Source: Larix kaempferi
Taxonomy: Eukaryota > Streptophyta > Pinopsida > Pinales > Pinaceae
Assembly (NCBI GenBank): GCA_027924585.1
Contig: BSBM01000076.1
Span: forward strand, 4,354,501-4,418,500
Length of the DNA stretch: 64,000 nt
Direction: 5' to 3'
Below are positions 1-11,420 of the stretch, piece by piece (position 1 is the stretch's first letter; each line of letters starts with the position of its first letter). The translations under genes and the position numbers were made by a program. Below the pieces are notes generated by a model. That model was not told the DNA's origin, searched no databases, and worked only from the letters and a program-made list of their open reading frames with translations.

Positions 1-1168
1 TCCAGAAGGATTTGTTGTGAAAGGGAAATAGCAAAAGGTATGTAAGCTCATCAAGTAATTGTATGTCCTAAAACAAGCACTTCTCACATGGTATGAAAAA
101 CTAACTGAGCATATTCTAAAGTTAAATTTCAAACATTTTAATCTCGATGATGCAACATTGTTTGTAAAGAAAGTTGGAAGATATGTTGTGTATCTTGTGG
201 TGTATACAGATTACCTTTTTATGACAGGGAACAATGAAAGCTATATTGCATCCATAAAGAAAGAATTGAAGAAGGGATTTGAAATGACAGATATGGGATA
301 CCTTCACTACTACTTGGGAATTGAAGTGACTCAAAATTCTAAGTACATATTCATCTCTCAAAAGAAGTATGTTGGAGAACTGTTGAATAGAGTTTGCATG
401 ACAGAATGCACCCCTCTCTCTACTCTAATTGAACAAAATTTCAATCTCACATCGAATGAAGGAAAAGAATTTGAGGATGTGACCAAGGACTGATAGCTTG
501 TGGGAATCCTTATCTACCTTACCACCACCAGACCATATATTTCTTTTATTTTTGGCATCCTTTCAAGGTTCATGCAAAAACCTTGTGAAGGACACTAGTC
601 TGCTACCAAAATAATTCTAATATACTTGAAGAGGACTCAAGACTTTGGAATCAAGTATTCTAAGGTGGATGAATTCAAATTGGGTACTCTGATTCAGACT
701 TTGATGGAAACAAAGAGACAATAGTGTCTACTTCTGGCTACCTCATGAGTCTTGGATCAACAGTTGTCTCCTAGATATCACACAAGCAATCAATTCCAAC
801 ATATTCGACAACAAAGGTAGAATATGTGTTACTACGAAAGCAACGAAGGATATTGTGTGGCTCAGGAAGATACTTGAATATTTATAGGAGAAACAAGAGA
901 ACACCACTCCCCTACTGATTGGAAATACTTCTACAATCAATTAGTTAGCCAAGAATCCCAAATTCCATGATCAAACCAAGCACATCAACATGAAGTACCA
1001 TCTGATTCAACACCCTATAGAGGCCAAGAAATTTCATTTACAACATTGTTCCATTAATGAGCGAATTGCAAACATCTTCGCAAAAGCGCTTGGAAGAGAA
1101 AATTTTGAAAAGTTTAGAAAAATGCTCAGACCCACAAACGGGGTACCCCTTTAGATTAAGGGGGGGAA
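1..1168 (+). pseudogene. Ty1/copia pol relic (C-terminal RT and RNase H)
   Basis: The 3' end of a copia polyprotein enters from the left edge. The first bases read PEGF, part of the RT thumb region. The segment 59-493 gives LKQALLTWYEKL and an RT active-site block reading YTDYLFMTGNN, where copia elements normally have YVDD, so a catalytic Asp is replaced by Tyr. Past a stop at 493, RNase H pieces continue in shifting frames: TKVEYV near 815-835 (usually TEAEY), then KNPKFHDQTKHI and the terminal block ANIFAKALGRENFEKFR near 1065-1115. Several stops and frameshifts show that the copy is dead. It ends at a purine-rich tract (1156-1168), the polypurine primer of the element. Confidence 0.88.
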
Positions 1169-1420
1169 TGTTAGAAACCTAATCCGAAAGGATTAAGGTT
1201 GTGTAAATAATTTAAATGATGAATAATAAGATGAATAGTCTCATGTACTCCAACAGACGTGTTGGAATATGAAACCCAACAATCCCATCTCCATTGTATA
1301 AATAAAGCACATATGCAATAAATCAATCAACGAATTCAGGATTTACTTTGACAAATTAGTTATTGGCTGCATTGATATTTATGGTTTTCAACTATTGTCC
1401 ATCATTTTTGCTAGAGGACA
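1169..1420 (+). repeat. 3' LTR of the decayed copia element (partial or boundary unresolved)
   Basis: It begins TGTTAGAAACC directly after the G-rich polypurine tract, as an LTR should. A plausible poly(A) signal (AATAAA) lies near 1302. No second copy is in the window, so the right boundary is a guess; the LTR may be truncated or run further. Confidence 0.55.
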
Positions 1421-4400
1421 TTGGAAAACATATGGTTGAACCGTGTTTATATGGAGGGCACTCATAATTACACTTAAGCGTTCCTAGATGAAGATACCTC
1501 ATAATTACACATAACCATTCCTCAATGAAGAACCCTCATAATTACACTTAAGCGTGCCTCAAGTGTGCTATGAGCGTGTGTTTCACCCTCATGTGTGTAG
1601 GATAACAATGAACCCCCTTTATGGAAATGGTTATGATCAATGAGGTTAGATGATGCATGAACAACTATGATCTTGTTGTGTTATACTCACCATTCCTTTG
1701 GTGCTTAGCACACAAAGATCCACTATTTGCATAGGTGAAATGGATAGCGGAGATCTTCCTCATGTTCTCCTTTATTCCAAGATTGCTACTGCATCACTAC
1801 ACGTGCTAAAATTGGGAATGATTGGTTGAAAATATTAAATAGAGAATAGTCTTATGGTGTCCTGATGCAAGGATTTCCATGGGCTAAAATTTAAATAAAA
1901 AAAAAGAAAAAAAAAGGAAATAAATAATGCAAGGATTTATAAGGGTCATAACTTTTGACTTTGTTATCTATTTGGGCTCAAATTTAATAGGAATTTGTGT
2001 TTCAAAGAGTTCACTCTAGTGACCTATGAGAACCTTCTAATCAAACCTTTTTTCAACACTTTTATGGGGCCAAATTCCTTCATATAGCGCATCAAATTGG
2101 GGTTTTGTGTTTTTACAGGATTTTTTAAAATTGTAATTATCAGTTTTTTGTTAGTTCATGCACCTAATTATAAAAGCGAGTGGGCAACTAGTGTCACTCT
2201 ACTTAGCTTTAAGTTATTGGCCAATTTTAGAGTCATGCGAGAATTTTCTAATATTACCAATTTTCGAAAATCTCAGATAGTAGTTATAAGGGGTTGAACT
2301 TTCATTGTAATGGTGAGGATGGATAAGGAATACAAGATTGTTATTTTTCCACTATTATGTATTTGCATGGTTTTTAGGTCTCATGGATGAATCAAAGTTT
2401 ATTGGATACAACATGTCCCCTATGGTTGTCAATTGGAACCTGCAGGAGGGATTATTATCATAAACAGTGTCACTCAGTGTTGGAATTTGGTTTTAATTTT
2501 AACCATTGAACACATGTTTTTGACGTTTTGGGTATATAAACTCACTATCCAAAGACATTTTGTTCTAAATTTTATCTTAGAAAATATTTTCCTTCTCTAG
2601 TAATTTTTTTTTGGATAATGAAATTGTTAAAAAAAATATAACTTCAAATTTATATAGGAAATAAAAGCACTGAACTTCATAAAATTTGAAATAAAATGAA
2701 AATAGAAGAAATAGAGAATGTGCACTTTTAATTTGAAGTTGTTTGTGATGGTTTATCTTACAAATCAATGACCATAAGAAAGGAAATTGGAATGGTGAGA
2801 TGTAAAACTTAACTTCACATTCCACTAAGAGTTTGTTGGGAATTTTTATTGCGTTGTTGCTCCTCTTCCAAATTAATTTTTGGTGTACAACTGCTTCCAC
2901 TTCAAGTGGAAATTATTTTGACTTTACACATATTAATACTTTAAAAGAAAATTTAATGGCGGTTTTGAAAATACACTAACCATCAAAAATACATCTTGGA
3001 AAAATATTGACTATGTAAGAAAACAGTTGCGTACAAAATGTAATCATGTATAACGGGAAAAATGGACCATGACGGGAATTTTACTCATCAAATTCCAACC
3101 CGTTACTAGAGGAATTCCAATTATCTAGAGCATTTTATTTTTAAACCAAAACGAGTATTGTTTGTATTTCTTCAAAAAAATTAAGAAAGGGTTGCAGCCT
3201 AACCATTCGGCCTCACATACAAACAACACATTAGGTTGCCAAACCAAAATTTGCTTACAAAATTCAAAGTTTCTTTGGCATTACTACCCCAACTAGAAGT
3301 TCTAGACGTGCTACTTATGACATGGCTACTATATAGCCTTACAAAATTGTCTAACATAAATATAGATTTACAAAACATATTAAGGAGGAAAATACATGAG
3401 AATTCATTGCCCTTAGGGGGGAATTCTTGAGATTTCTGCTACATGGGAAGTAACTAGTGGGTCTACTCGATCTACTTCCATGGGTTCTAAAGAATGATGA
3501 GAGGAGCTTGCCGGAAATTTTGGAGTGTCACCATTGCAACAACCTTCCAAGCATCAAACGTTGGTTCTCAACTACTCCATTGTTCACTCATGTTCTTGCT
3601 TACTCTCTCAAAGACAACAGACATCCACTTCCAGCAAATTAGTATGAGCCTTTGTCTTTTCACATTGCAGGTGTAGTTCCCTTTGTTGGATTATGAGTTC
3701 ATGGAGCTCCCTAGTAGTTATAGCCTCCATCGTGTGCTTCTACGCATTGGTTCCCCTTAGGAAATATCCAAATTCCTCTTGTGTTTCAATCCACCATTTT
3801 TCACACTAGTTGGAAAAAGGTCTAGGGCGAGGATTGGCCATGGCTTGCTTTATTCCCAACCTCCACCCAAAACAAAATGATATAATGACCCAACGAGAGG
3901 AGGATCCTTTAACATAATTAGCCCATTATTTCGGTCATGAATAAAGAGATAGAAACGTCCACATTTTATAGGAAGGGGAAGTCGGATTCCAGGGTTTGAA
4001 GGCCATTGTTTCTTACATGCTTCCCACATTGAACCCATGCGCCTAAATGGAAAATGGGATGATGCACATAATACGGCCTTGCATCCTCTTTATGATCCAA
4101 GGAGCATGGTGTATCCCACGTCACATCTTGTTCTATACATTGATTTCTTCATTGTCACCAATTTTTACCATGCCCTTTTGATGTGTATGCATCCTCGTGC
4201 GATGATTTTATCTATCCATTCAATGTTATGCCTCCTCCATATGCATATGTTAGGCACATGGATGCAAGATGTTAGCTTCACCTCCGTAATTTATTTTTCT
4301 TGCTCGTGGAACTATTTCCTTGTCCATGGTTGTCAACTCATTGGGCATGTGTTCTTTTTCATAGGAGGGAGATCCTTATCCTGAATAAGAATCCATGAAG

Positions 4401-6174
4401 AGAAATCATGAATACATATGTGAGTGGGTTTATAGATGCCCAACTCAATATAGGGTCATTTGAGACCAAAATACAAATGGGAGTGGGTTTATGGATACCC
4501 AACTTTAATACAACTGTGGTTGGGTTTATGCATACCTAACTCTAATACAATTGTGGTTGGGTTTATGGATACCCATCTCAAATAGGTTAGTTTTTTCCAA
4601 AACACTGATGTGTTGATTTATGGGTACCCAACTCAAAATATGGTTGAACATATTCACAACATCCCCCTTGAACTTGAATAGAGGGTCATGAAGAGAAGAC
4701 AACACAATTTCCTCCTTTAATTCTAAACGCAAGCCATGTAGTGAATATATAAGACCCCCCCCCCCCCGAAATGTCATATCTCCAACACCAACACGGTTCC
4801 AAAACCTAGTGAAGGTGGCTTTTGGCATACGTATAGAAGAAGGTTCCACTTAAGCATGTTGATTAATTGAAGGTATAAAGGAAAACACAAGCTATATCTA
4901 AACATGGAAGTATTGAGTATAGTACATCCAAAAAGGTTCACCATCATGGTATAGAAGGAAGAGATCCACTGAAATATGCTAATAATAATTTATAAACAGT
5001 AGTGGGACAAATATCACAGACATGTGAATAGATACTACATCAAAGAAGATGAGAAAGTACTGAAATCCCTACAAGAACAAGTGGTCATAGGCTTGAAAAT
5101 GCCACAATGATCCAACTCCAATAATTGAGAGGCACACCTCACATCACAATAAAACAAAGAAACCATTGGAAAACAACCAACTCCTTGAACATAAACAATG
5201 TGTCAAAATGCGGTAAGGCCAATTATGAGATCATCACATTCTGCAATAGGAAAGGCCCAATAGGAAAAGTGCACCACCATACATGCATCGTAAGGAAAAT
5301 CCATAAAATTTAGTAACAGTGTAGAAGAAATATCCATAGAAGGTGCACGTGTGCACCGGTAAGAGAAGGTACATAAAAATATAATAGAGAAAGATCCCTA
5401 TAATAGGTTGAGAATCATCCATATAAAAAATCTCCTAAAGAGGTAATGGAAACGATCCTAGTGGACTATGAATGGAAAATCCATCAAATATAACATTTGT
5501 ATAAGAGGGATCATATAAACAATATAATGGAGTATAGGTCCATGTGCTTAAGCCAAAATTCTTGAATTGAAAAACTAATGAATCCATACCATGATTAAGG
5601 GTTTGGAACAATATATCAAACCAATATACAAAGTGCACGACTATATGTGCATTGTAAATCATGTTAGCAATATCATTTACAAGATACCTGCCACAAATTT
5701 TCATTACTACAAGTTCTTCAATCCCTTGAGTATAATCTAGGAAATACTTGGAGACACAACGCTTTGTATAAAATATATTGCATATACAGTGCTTCTATAT
5801 CATATCTACCCAAATATAAGTATCCCCATTGAATAGAGAAAAAATCCATTAGGAGCTCATTAGGTTTAGCAAAGTAGAAGGCTCCAATGAGTCTTCAAAG
5901 GATCCATTTTATAGACCCAAAAAGGAAATAGTACTAGCAGTTCCAACAAATTCTTAGTGTATTGTTTTTGTAATGGGTAAGTGCAAGCCATAGCTAAATC
6001 CTAGGAAACCCTAATATATTGTTAAGAAACCATAAATTTGTATCCATTAGAGCAATCACTATAGTGAAAATTCATCATATCACATGTAGAAAAAATCAAA
6101 TCTAGAAACCCTACTTCTACGTCCCTTATGAAAGTGCCACTGGACAAAGAATTCCCCAAAAAATGTTGTTGAAA
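1421..6174. other. Non-coding DNA without recognisable genes
   Basis: Only short ORFs occur here and none resembles a known family. The sequence is AT-rich with homopolymer runs, for example a C-run near 4747-4757. Apart from the hairpin cluster at 4422-4634, nothing identifiable was seen. Confidence 0.6.
4422..4634. repeat. Cluster of five spaced short inverted repeats
   Basis: Five related units lie at about 4422-4446, 4481-4505, 4518-4541, 4555-4579 and 4612-4634. Each is built on GTTGGGT-TTATGGAT-ACCCAAC or a variant, that is, a 6-7 bp stem with an 8-base loop. Spacing is irregular (roughly 35-60 bp), with AT-rich filler such as CTAATACAA between units. They look like a degenerate tandem repeat whose unit is a hairpin. 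Function is unknown. Confidence 0.6.
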
Positions 6175-7655
6175 ATCAAGTATAAAAAGTGAGAAATACC
6201 ACTCTCTCATTCATTCTAGTCATTTTGCATTTTCGAAACTTGAGAGCTCTTGAGCTTGGATTTTTCTTAGACGAAACCCAAAGGGAGAGGAGATAGTTTT
6301 GGTGATGAGACAAACCCACTTAGCTATTGGAAGGAGGAATCCCTAAAATTTCTCATTTGTTCTTCATGGTCGTGGTATGTGATTATTTATTCATCTTCAG
6401 ATTTGATTTTGGTGTTGCATTTCCAAAGATATTAGTGATCATTTTGGGAGAGGATGCAATTACTTCTTGGATATCTTGCTTCTAAAGGAATGGAACAATT
6501 GTGGATTGTCTTGGTCTTGGTTGGAGGGCACAATCTTGGGGAGAATACCATCTGTTTTGGTGATGAGACAAACCCACTTAGCTATTGGAAGGAGAAATCA
6601 CTCAAATTTCTCATTTGTTCTTCATGGTCATGGTATGTGATTGTTTATTCATCTTCAAATTTGATTTTGGTGTTGCATTTCCAAAGATATTAGTGATAAT
6701 TTTGGGAGAGGATGCAATTACTTCTTGGATATCTTGCTTCTAAAGGAATGGCACAATTGTGGATTGTCTTGGTCTTGGTTGGAGGGCACAATCTTGGGAA
6801 GAATACCATCCACATCTGCCACTAAAACTGAGCACATAAGAGGGGCATGTTCTCTATCCATTGGTAAAAAATCATGGGAGTAAGATCCATCTTGCATACT
6901 GTTGAAGATCTCCATTAAATGCGACTTTAATGTGATTGTGCACTCCCTAAAGCAAATTGTGGTAGCAAGGGTAATATTCTAGTGTGTATTTGGAGGGCGT
7001 ATTCCTCATCTTTCTTATAGTTAGGATGCTTGGTATAAATTTTGAGTTGCATTCTTTGATTTATTAGACTTTCCATTTACTTGGGGACTCAAAGGGCTTT
7101 CATATTCACATATGCAAAGAGTAGCTACCACCATTACCATTTCCAGAGTTGAGAACACTGTAAACTTTGCTAGTATATGCTTGTACATGCCATAAATCAT
7201 TGTGTTGGGTGTCTTACAATACATCTAGGCACATATTTTAATTGTGGGATACAAGAATATATTGTTGGGTGACTTCTTCATTATGTCTGAACCCATTACT
7301 TATGTGCTAGGAAATATTCTTACCTCATATCTATAAATGGATACCTACAAGCATGTATCTTATGCTCATTTAATTTAAATATCAGTTTTATGCTTTTACT
7401 GATTAAAAGATTCCAATGTGATTATGTTTGATATATGTACATTGTTATTTGTATTGACTACTGCAACAAAATGAACTCAAACATCTAAAACACAACAAAC
7501 ATACTCAGTATTACATTGGATAGACCAAGGCTCTGATTTGAATTACAAATTGTGAATAAATCAGTGGGTTAAGGAAGTGTTCGACAAAAGCACAGAACCA
7601 ACTTAGTGAACTATACATACAAAGACGAATGGATATTATAGAACAATATTTAAGC
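6175..7655 (+). repeat. 5' LTR of the gypsy element, 5'-truncated
   Basis: It aligns in order with 13570-13698, 20956-21784 and 22208-22455. Shared landmarks are TATAAAAAGTGAGA, TCTAGTCATTTTGCATTTTC, the ATCATGGGAGTAAGATCCAT block and GTGGGTTAAGGAAGTGTTC. The first ~330 bp of the right-hand LTR (13243-13569) have no counterpart, so homology starts right at the TATA-like TATAAAAAG. The copy also holds a private 258-bp tandem duplication. Confidence 0.8.
6296..6811 (+). repeat. 258-bp tandem duplication inside the 5' LTR
   Basis: The segment starting GTTTTGGTGATGAGACAAAC at 6296 recurs at 6554, giving a 258-bp period, with a few substitutions between the copies. The other LTR has a single copy (13682-13698 continuing at 20956-21205). 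The duplication is therefore specific to this LTR and arose after or during insertion. Confidence 0.85.
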
Positions 7656-8300
7656 ATTTGGTGGCTTGGACACGTACTTCCAACCCAATCCCATGAAGGA
7701 GTCGGAGGACATCAGATATGATACCTTGCATCTGGAGGGAGAGGCACATGAATGGAGGTACCATGATTTGGTTATGTTGGGGCATGCCGATATCACCTCA
7801 TACATGGACTTCACATAGTGGTTGATGGACAGGTTTGATAAGAAGGATCTAGAGTTGTACTTTAGGGAGATGGCACAACTCAAACAGACAAGTACTTTGG
7901 ATGCTTCCAATGCAGTGTTTTAGAAGAAGGTAGTCATAGTGACTAATGTGTCCGAGCCTAGATTAATTATGTTGTTTATTGAGGGGTTTTCCGAGCCACT
8001 GCATGGTTGGGTTAAGGCCTTCAAACCAACGACATTTTAGGATTCCATCATCAGATCTCGAGACATGGAGGATGTCGTACTAAAGAAAAAATCTCTTTCC
8101 AAACCTTTCGCCCCTCAAAAATACAAAGACAAGAAGCATATCCAAAAATAAGAGAGCGAGAAGAACAAATTGGATGATGCAACCCAGAATGAGTTAAGGA
8201 GGAAGAAGTTATGTTACAATGCAAGGAACCTTGGGAATCAGGGCGTAGGTGCTTGGGTAAAGGCGCGATACATTTCATAGAGGTACACTTAGATGGATAT
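7656..8300 (+). pseudogene. Ty3/gypsy gag relic
   Basis: Conceptual translation gives a retrotransposon Gag core: LDTYFQPNP, DTLHLEGEAHEWRYHD, WLMDRFDKKDLELYFREMAQL, and LMLFIEGFSEPLHGWVKAF across two short frames. It ends in a decayed zinc-knuckle context, KKLCYNARNLGNQG, where the second Cys of the CX2C pair is Ala. In-frame TAG stops occur in several places, for example near 7828, 7921 and 8038. The usual Gag N-terminus is missing at the junction with the LTR. Confidence 0.8.
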
Positions 8301-8510
8301 GAGTAAGAGTAGGAAGAATAGGGTTAGAATGGTGAGAAGAGCAGTGGGACTAGGGAGCAACCATAGGTATAGAATTTGAGAGGGACTGTTTCAGGGTCAA
8401 TCCTCCAGATGCCTTTACAAGCCAATATTCCCACTTTGAGATGCCAATCTGAGGCATCCTCATTCCCAGTGATCCCACTGGAACCTCCCTTCGGGAACTT
8501 ATCAGGGGCC

Positions 8511-8584
8511 CAGCTAACGCGTGAAACACTCCGCCTAGGGAGTACGGTTGCAAGACTAAAACTCAAAGGAATTGACAGGGGCCT
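8511..8584 (+). pseudogene. rrn18: Fragment of plant mitochondrial 18S (small-subunit) rRNA gene
   Basis: The sequence reads AGCTAACGCGTGAAACACTC, then CCGCC, GGGAGTACGG, AACTCAAAGGAATTGACAGG. This is the universally conserved small-subunit rRNA block around E. coli positions 860-920. The GCGTGAAACACTCCGCCT variant matches my memory of plant mitochondrial rrn18, rather than plastid (GCGTTAAGTATCCCGCCT) or nuclear 18S. A few transitions mark it as a decayed nuclear copy. Its true limits are unclear: 8440-8510 upstream and 8585-8745 downstream do not read as gypsy either and may belong to the same insert. It sits between the gag and protease relics of the gypsy element and is not a functional rRNA gene. 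Confidence 0.75.
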
Positions 8585-8749
8585 TACTGCTATAAAAGAT
8601 CATGCAATTGATCACACCATTGAAATCGAGTGGAATTCCTGCAAATGCACCCTTGATGATCATGAATAAAATAAAAATAAGCAAAAACTTGATTATAAAA
8701 TTGCTAAAAATACCCATGTTGATTACCAAATTAAGCAGAGTGCCAGATG

Positions 8750-9235
8750 CGGAAGCAGTTCCAGTCCCAGCAGCTGAGATGGCGTAGTGACAGGCGGGAG
8801 CAATAACAACAGAAGCACCTATCTGGTGTTCCTAGGTTCAACACCTTTCGAGTCAAAGGAGTCTTATAGGGATATCCGGTCACAATATTGATAGACGGTG
8901 GGGCAACCCAAAACTTTATAGATTTGACCTTGGTGACCATGAGAGACATTCCTATTGAGGAACTGGGAGGATTCAATGTGGAGGTGGCTAGTAGGCACAC
9001 TCTACTATGCACTAGGAGGATTCCATGGTTGACAGTGTCGATAGGTAGCTACTTCCTAACCGATGATTTCTACGTGGTTGAGTTGGCAGATACTCATGCA
9101 ATATTAGGAGTGTAATGGCTTAGCACATTGGGAAAAATCTCAATAAACTACAAAACAATGGAGATTGGATTCAATACATGAGAAGGGAAAATAATAGTTC
9201 TGAGAGGCAGGCCCAATGGTGATCCAAGGATGGCG
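8750..9235 (+). pseudogene. Ty3/gypsy protease relic
   Basis: The segment 8800-9115 reads HLSGVPRFNTFRVKGV, a stop, then GYPVTILIDGGATQNFID. LIDGGAT is the gypsy retropepsin active site in its DGGA form. The downstream GSYFLTDDFYVVELADTHA, ILGV, WLSTLGKISINYKTMEIGF and LRGRPNGDPR blocks match the protease C-terminus and linker of gypsy elements. Stops at about 8869 and 9113 break the frame. It is cut at 9240 by the gag-only copia derivative; the reading frame resumes at 12160. Confidence 0.82.
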
Positions 9236-9240
9236 TCAAC

Positions 9241-9932
9241 TGTTAGGATATTCCTATACTCCATCCTAGTCCCACCAGTATTTTGATCATTTACATTTTC
9301 AGTCATGCATGCACCTTTAGGGTTTGCATGCATTTTGCATGCATCCCAGTCATCATTCCAGCACCTATCCCTCAGTTAACCAGCCCCTAGGAGCTTCTCA
9401 CTATTCAGTTTTATCCCTCTAGTTGATTAATGCGCCCTTCTTCCTTCATTTTAGGGAGCAACTCGCCCTTCTTCACCTACCAGTCCAGTTGTCACTCAGT
9501 TACACTTAGTTACAGTCAGTTACACTGAGTTACACATACCAGAGTTAGTTTGACTGATGGTTGATAGTTACTTGAGCATTGATGACTCCACTGATGATGA
9601 TGAAGACTTCCAGTTGTGCTCCGATGATCACGAGGACACCTAGTTGTGCTCCGATGACACTCTATTGATCTTATGATCACTCTGAGAGGCTAATTCGAAT
9701 TGCCACCTTAGGCATTCGAATCCTCTCTACCATTGTACTATTTATTTGTCCATATTGTGATTAATTAACTAGTGTGTGTGAAGTATTATTGCTTCTATCC
9801 AAGTTCTACTGTACCATATTATTCTGTTGCTCATTATACTGCATTGATCACTCTTCTTCTATTTTCCTGCTTAATCATAATTACTCTTGTGAGGTATACA
9901 TCATCTCTTAGATCTGCTGTGAGGATTTTCAC
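9241..9932 (+). repeat. 5' LTR of the gag-only element (692 bp)
   Basis: It begins TGTTAGGATATTCC and ends GAGGATTTTCACA next to the primer binding site. It contains a short tandem of CAGTTACACT-type units near 9495-9540. It differs from the 3' LTR by roughly 2% substitutions (counted by eye), by an extra TGCATTTTGCATGCAT-type duplication near 9325-9345, and by fewer CAGTTACACT units. Confidence 0.92.
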
Positions 9933-9944
9933 ATGGTATCAGAG
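9933..9944 (+). other. Primer binding site (initiator-Met tRNA type)
   Basis: TGGTATCAGAGC follows the LTR end with no spacer. This 12-mer is the standard plant copia primer binding site, complementary to the 3' end of initiator-methionine tRNA. Confidence 0.92.
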
Positions 9945-10119
9945 CATGTTGAGAGTATTGTTTATCTCCATTCTTGAGAGTTTTTTGCAGGTTATTACCA
10001 AGATTTCGAGTGCAGCAGTTTCTGCATTCGAGTGCAGCAGTTGCAGCAATTTCTGCATTTTTGCAGCAGTAGTAGTTGCAGTTATTCTATATTTTGTTTG
10101 CAGGTCTTCTACAGCTTCA

Positions 10120-10746
10120 ATGTATCCAGAATTAGAAGAAATCACTCCTGTTTCTCTATTCAACTATGATGAATGGAAACCAAAAATAATAGCATATTTG
10201 AAGAGCCATGATCTCTTTGATTGTTATTTTGAAAGAGAGTTCGAATCCTCTGAAGAGAAGATTGACTGGTTGAATAAAGGTGACATGCACATTGGAAGAA
10301 TGAAGCTTACTATGCCAGATTACATATTGCTCCCAATCATTATTTATATTGAAACTCCACAAGAGCTATGGGCTCACCTGGATGAAAGATTTGGCAGAGA
10401 GAATGAAGGACTTGGTCCCAACCCATTCGAAAGCAAACAAAGTGATGCATTCGCTCCTCTTGATGGTCTCTCGAATCATGCACCAGTATCATCTCATACT
10501 GAAGTTGTTGACAAAGAACTTGCAGATTATCCACTCATGCTCAAACTTTCTTCTCTTTCTGTGCCAGCTCACACTCTAGATATTGCAGAAGGTCCTAAAT
10601 CCTCTCTTGCACCAAAGTCTATTGGTTTGCATCATGATCACATGATTATTTCAGAGGTCAAAACAGCTACTGAAGGTAATGCATTCGCTCCTCTCCAGCT
10701 ATCTCCTCTTTTATACTACTATATGATCATAAATTCATGCTTTTAG
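10120..10746 (+). CDS. Truncated copia Gag protein (only ORF of the element)
   Basis: The open frame runs back into the LTR, but the first sensible Met is at 10120, after a leader rich in GCAGCAGTT repeats. The roughly 208-aa product starts MYPELEEITPVSLFNYDEW. Motifs FNYDEWKPKIIAYLKSHDLF and IETPQELWAHLDERFG match the N-terminal half of copia Gag (UBN2/DUF4219-like fold), which binds and packages element RNA. After about residue 105 it turns into Ser/Leu-rich sequence without Gag features and stops at 10746. The zinc knuckle is absent. It may still be made, or the frame may be kept only as a packaging sequence. Confidence 0.7.
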   Translation: MYPELEEITPVSLFNYDEWKPKIIAYLKSHDLFDCYFEREFESSEEKIDWLNKGDMHIGRMKLTMPDYILLPIIIYIETPQELWAHLDERFGRENEGLGPNPFESKQSDAFAPLDGLSNHAPVSSHTEVVDKELADYPLMLKLSSLSVPAHTLDIAEGPKSSLAPKSIGLHHDHMIISEVKTATEGNAFAPLQLSPLLYYYMIINSCF

Positions 10747-11420
10747 AAGGTCATTGAAGAATATGGCCATGGCCATTCGCTTGGGATAATTTCTCATGCA
10801 TCTACTGGTTTTGATCTCACCTCTCATGGTTCAAAGGAGATCTCAAGAAGCCATGATTCAAGTTTTGCATCTAATTTGGGTTCTAACCAATTACTACTTG
10901 GGATAATTTCTCATGCATATGATAGTTTTGATCTCACCCCTGTTGGTTCAAAGGAGATCTCAAGAAACTGTCTTTTAAGTCTTAAATCTGATTTTGATTT
11001 CAAGCAAACATGTAATAGTTATATTTGGCATAATCTCACCCATGGCGGTTCGAAGGAGAAGACAAAAGACTATATGCACTTTCACAGATTTGATCCTACC
11101 TCAGCTGATTCGAATCACAGGTTCAAGGATCATTCTCATACTGTTGGATTTGTTCTCATCATATTCGATCTGAAGAGCAAGTACAAGCACATGCTTTTTG
11201 AGCATGATCCACTTCTTCCCAAGAAGAAGATACCTCCAGACATATGACCAAGCATCACACCTGCTTGAGTTTGGAGCATTTATTTTTATGTGTGCCTTAC
11301 AGTCTATTTTTGAGGAGGGGGTATGTTTCCCATGAAATTTTCTCACTTCCTTGGTTTATTGACTGGTATTATTCATTGTATTGGGTGACCTTTGGTCTTA
11401 GTTACCAGGGCCCAGGATGG
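10747..11420 (+). repeat. Non-coding interior of the gag-only element with ~117-bp diverged repeats
   Basis: A block beginning CTTGGGATAATTTCTCATGC at 10780 recurs at 10897 (117-bp offset). Both copies contain TTTTGATCTCACC and GGTTCAAAGGAGATCTCAAG. A weaker third copy appears near 11028 (CATAATCTCACCCATGGCGG). Short open frames here have no family resemblance. Confidence 0.65.

Noticed and set aside
8511-8584. A functional or bacterial rRNA gene
   Set aside because: Only about 74 bp match, with substitutions at otherwise invariant positions, and it lies inside a dead retrotransposon.
9772-10119. N-terminal 116 residues of the gag-only element ORF
   Set aside because: They are encoded by LTR and primer-site sequence, hydrophobic and not Gag-like; the frame is open by chance.
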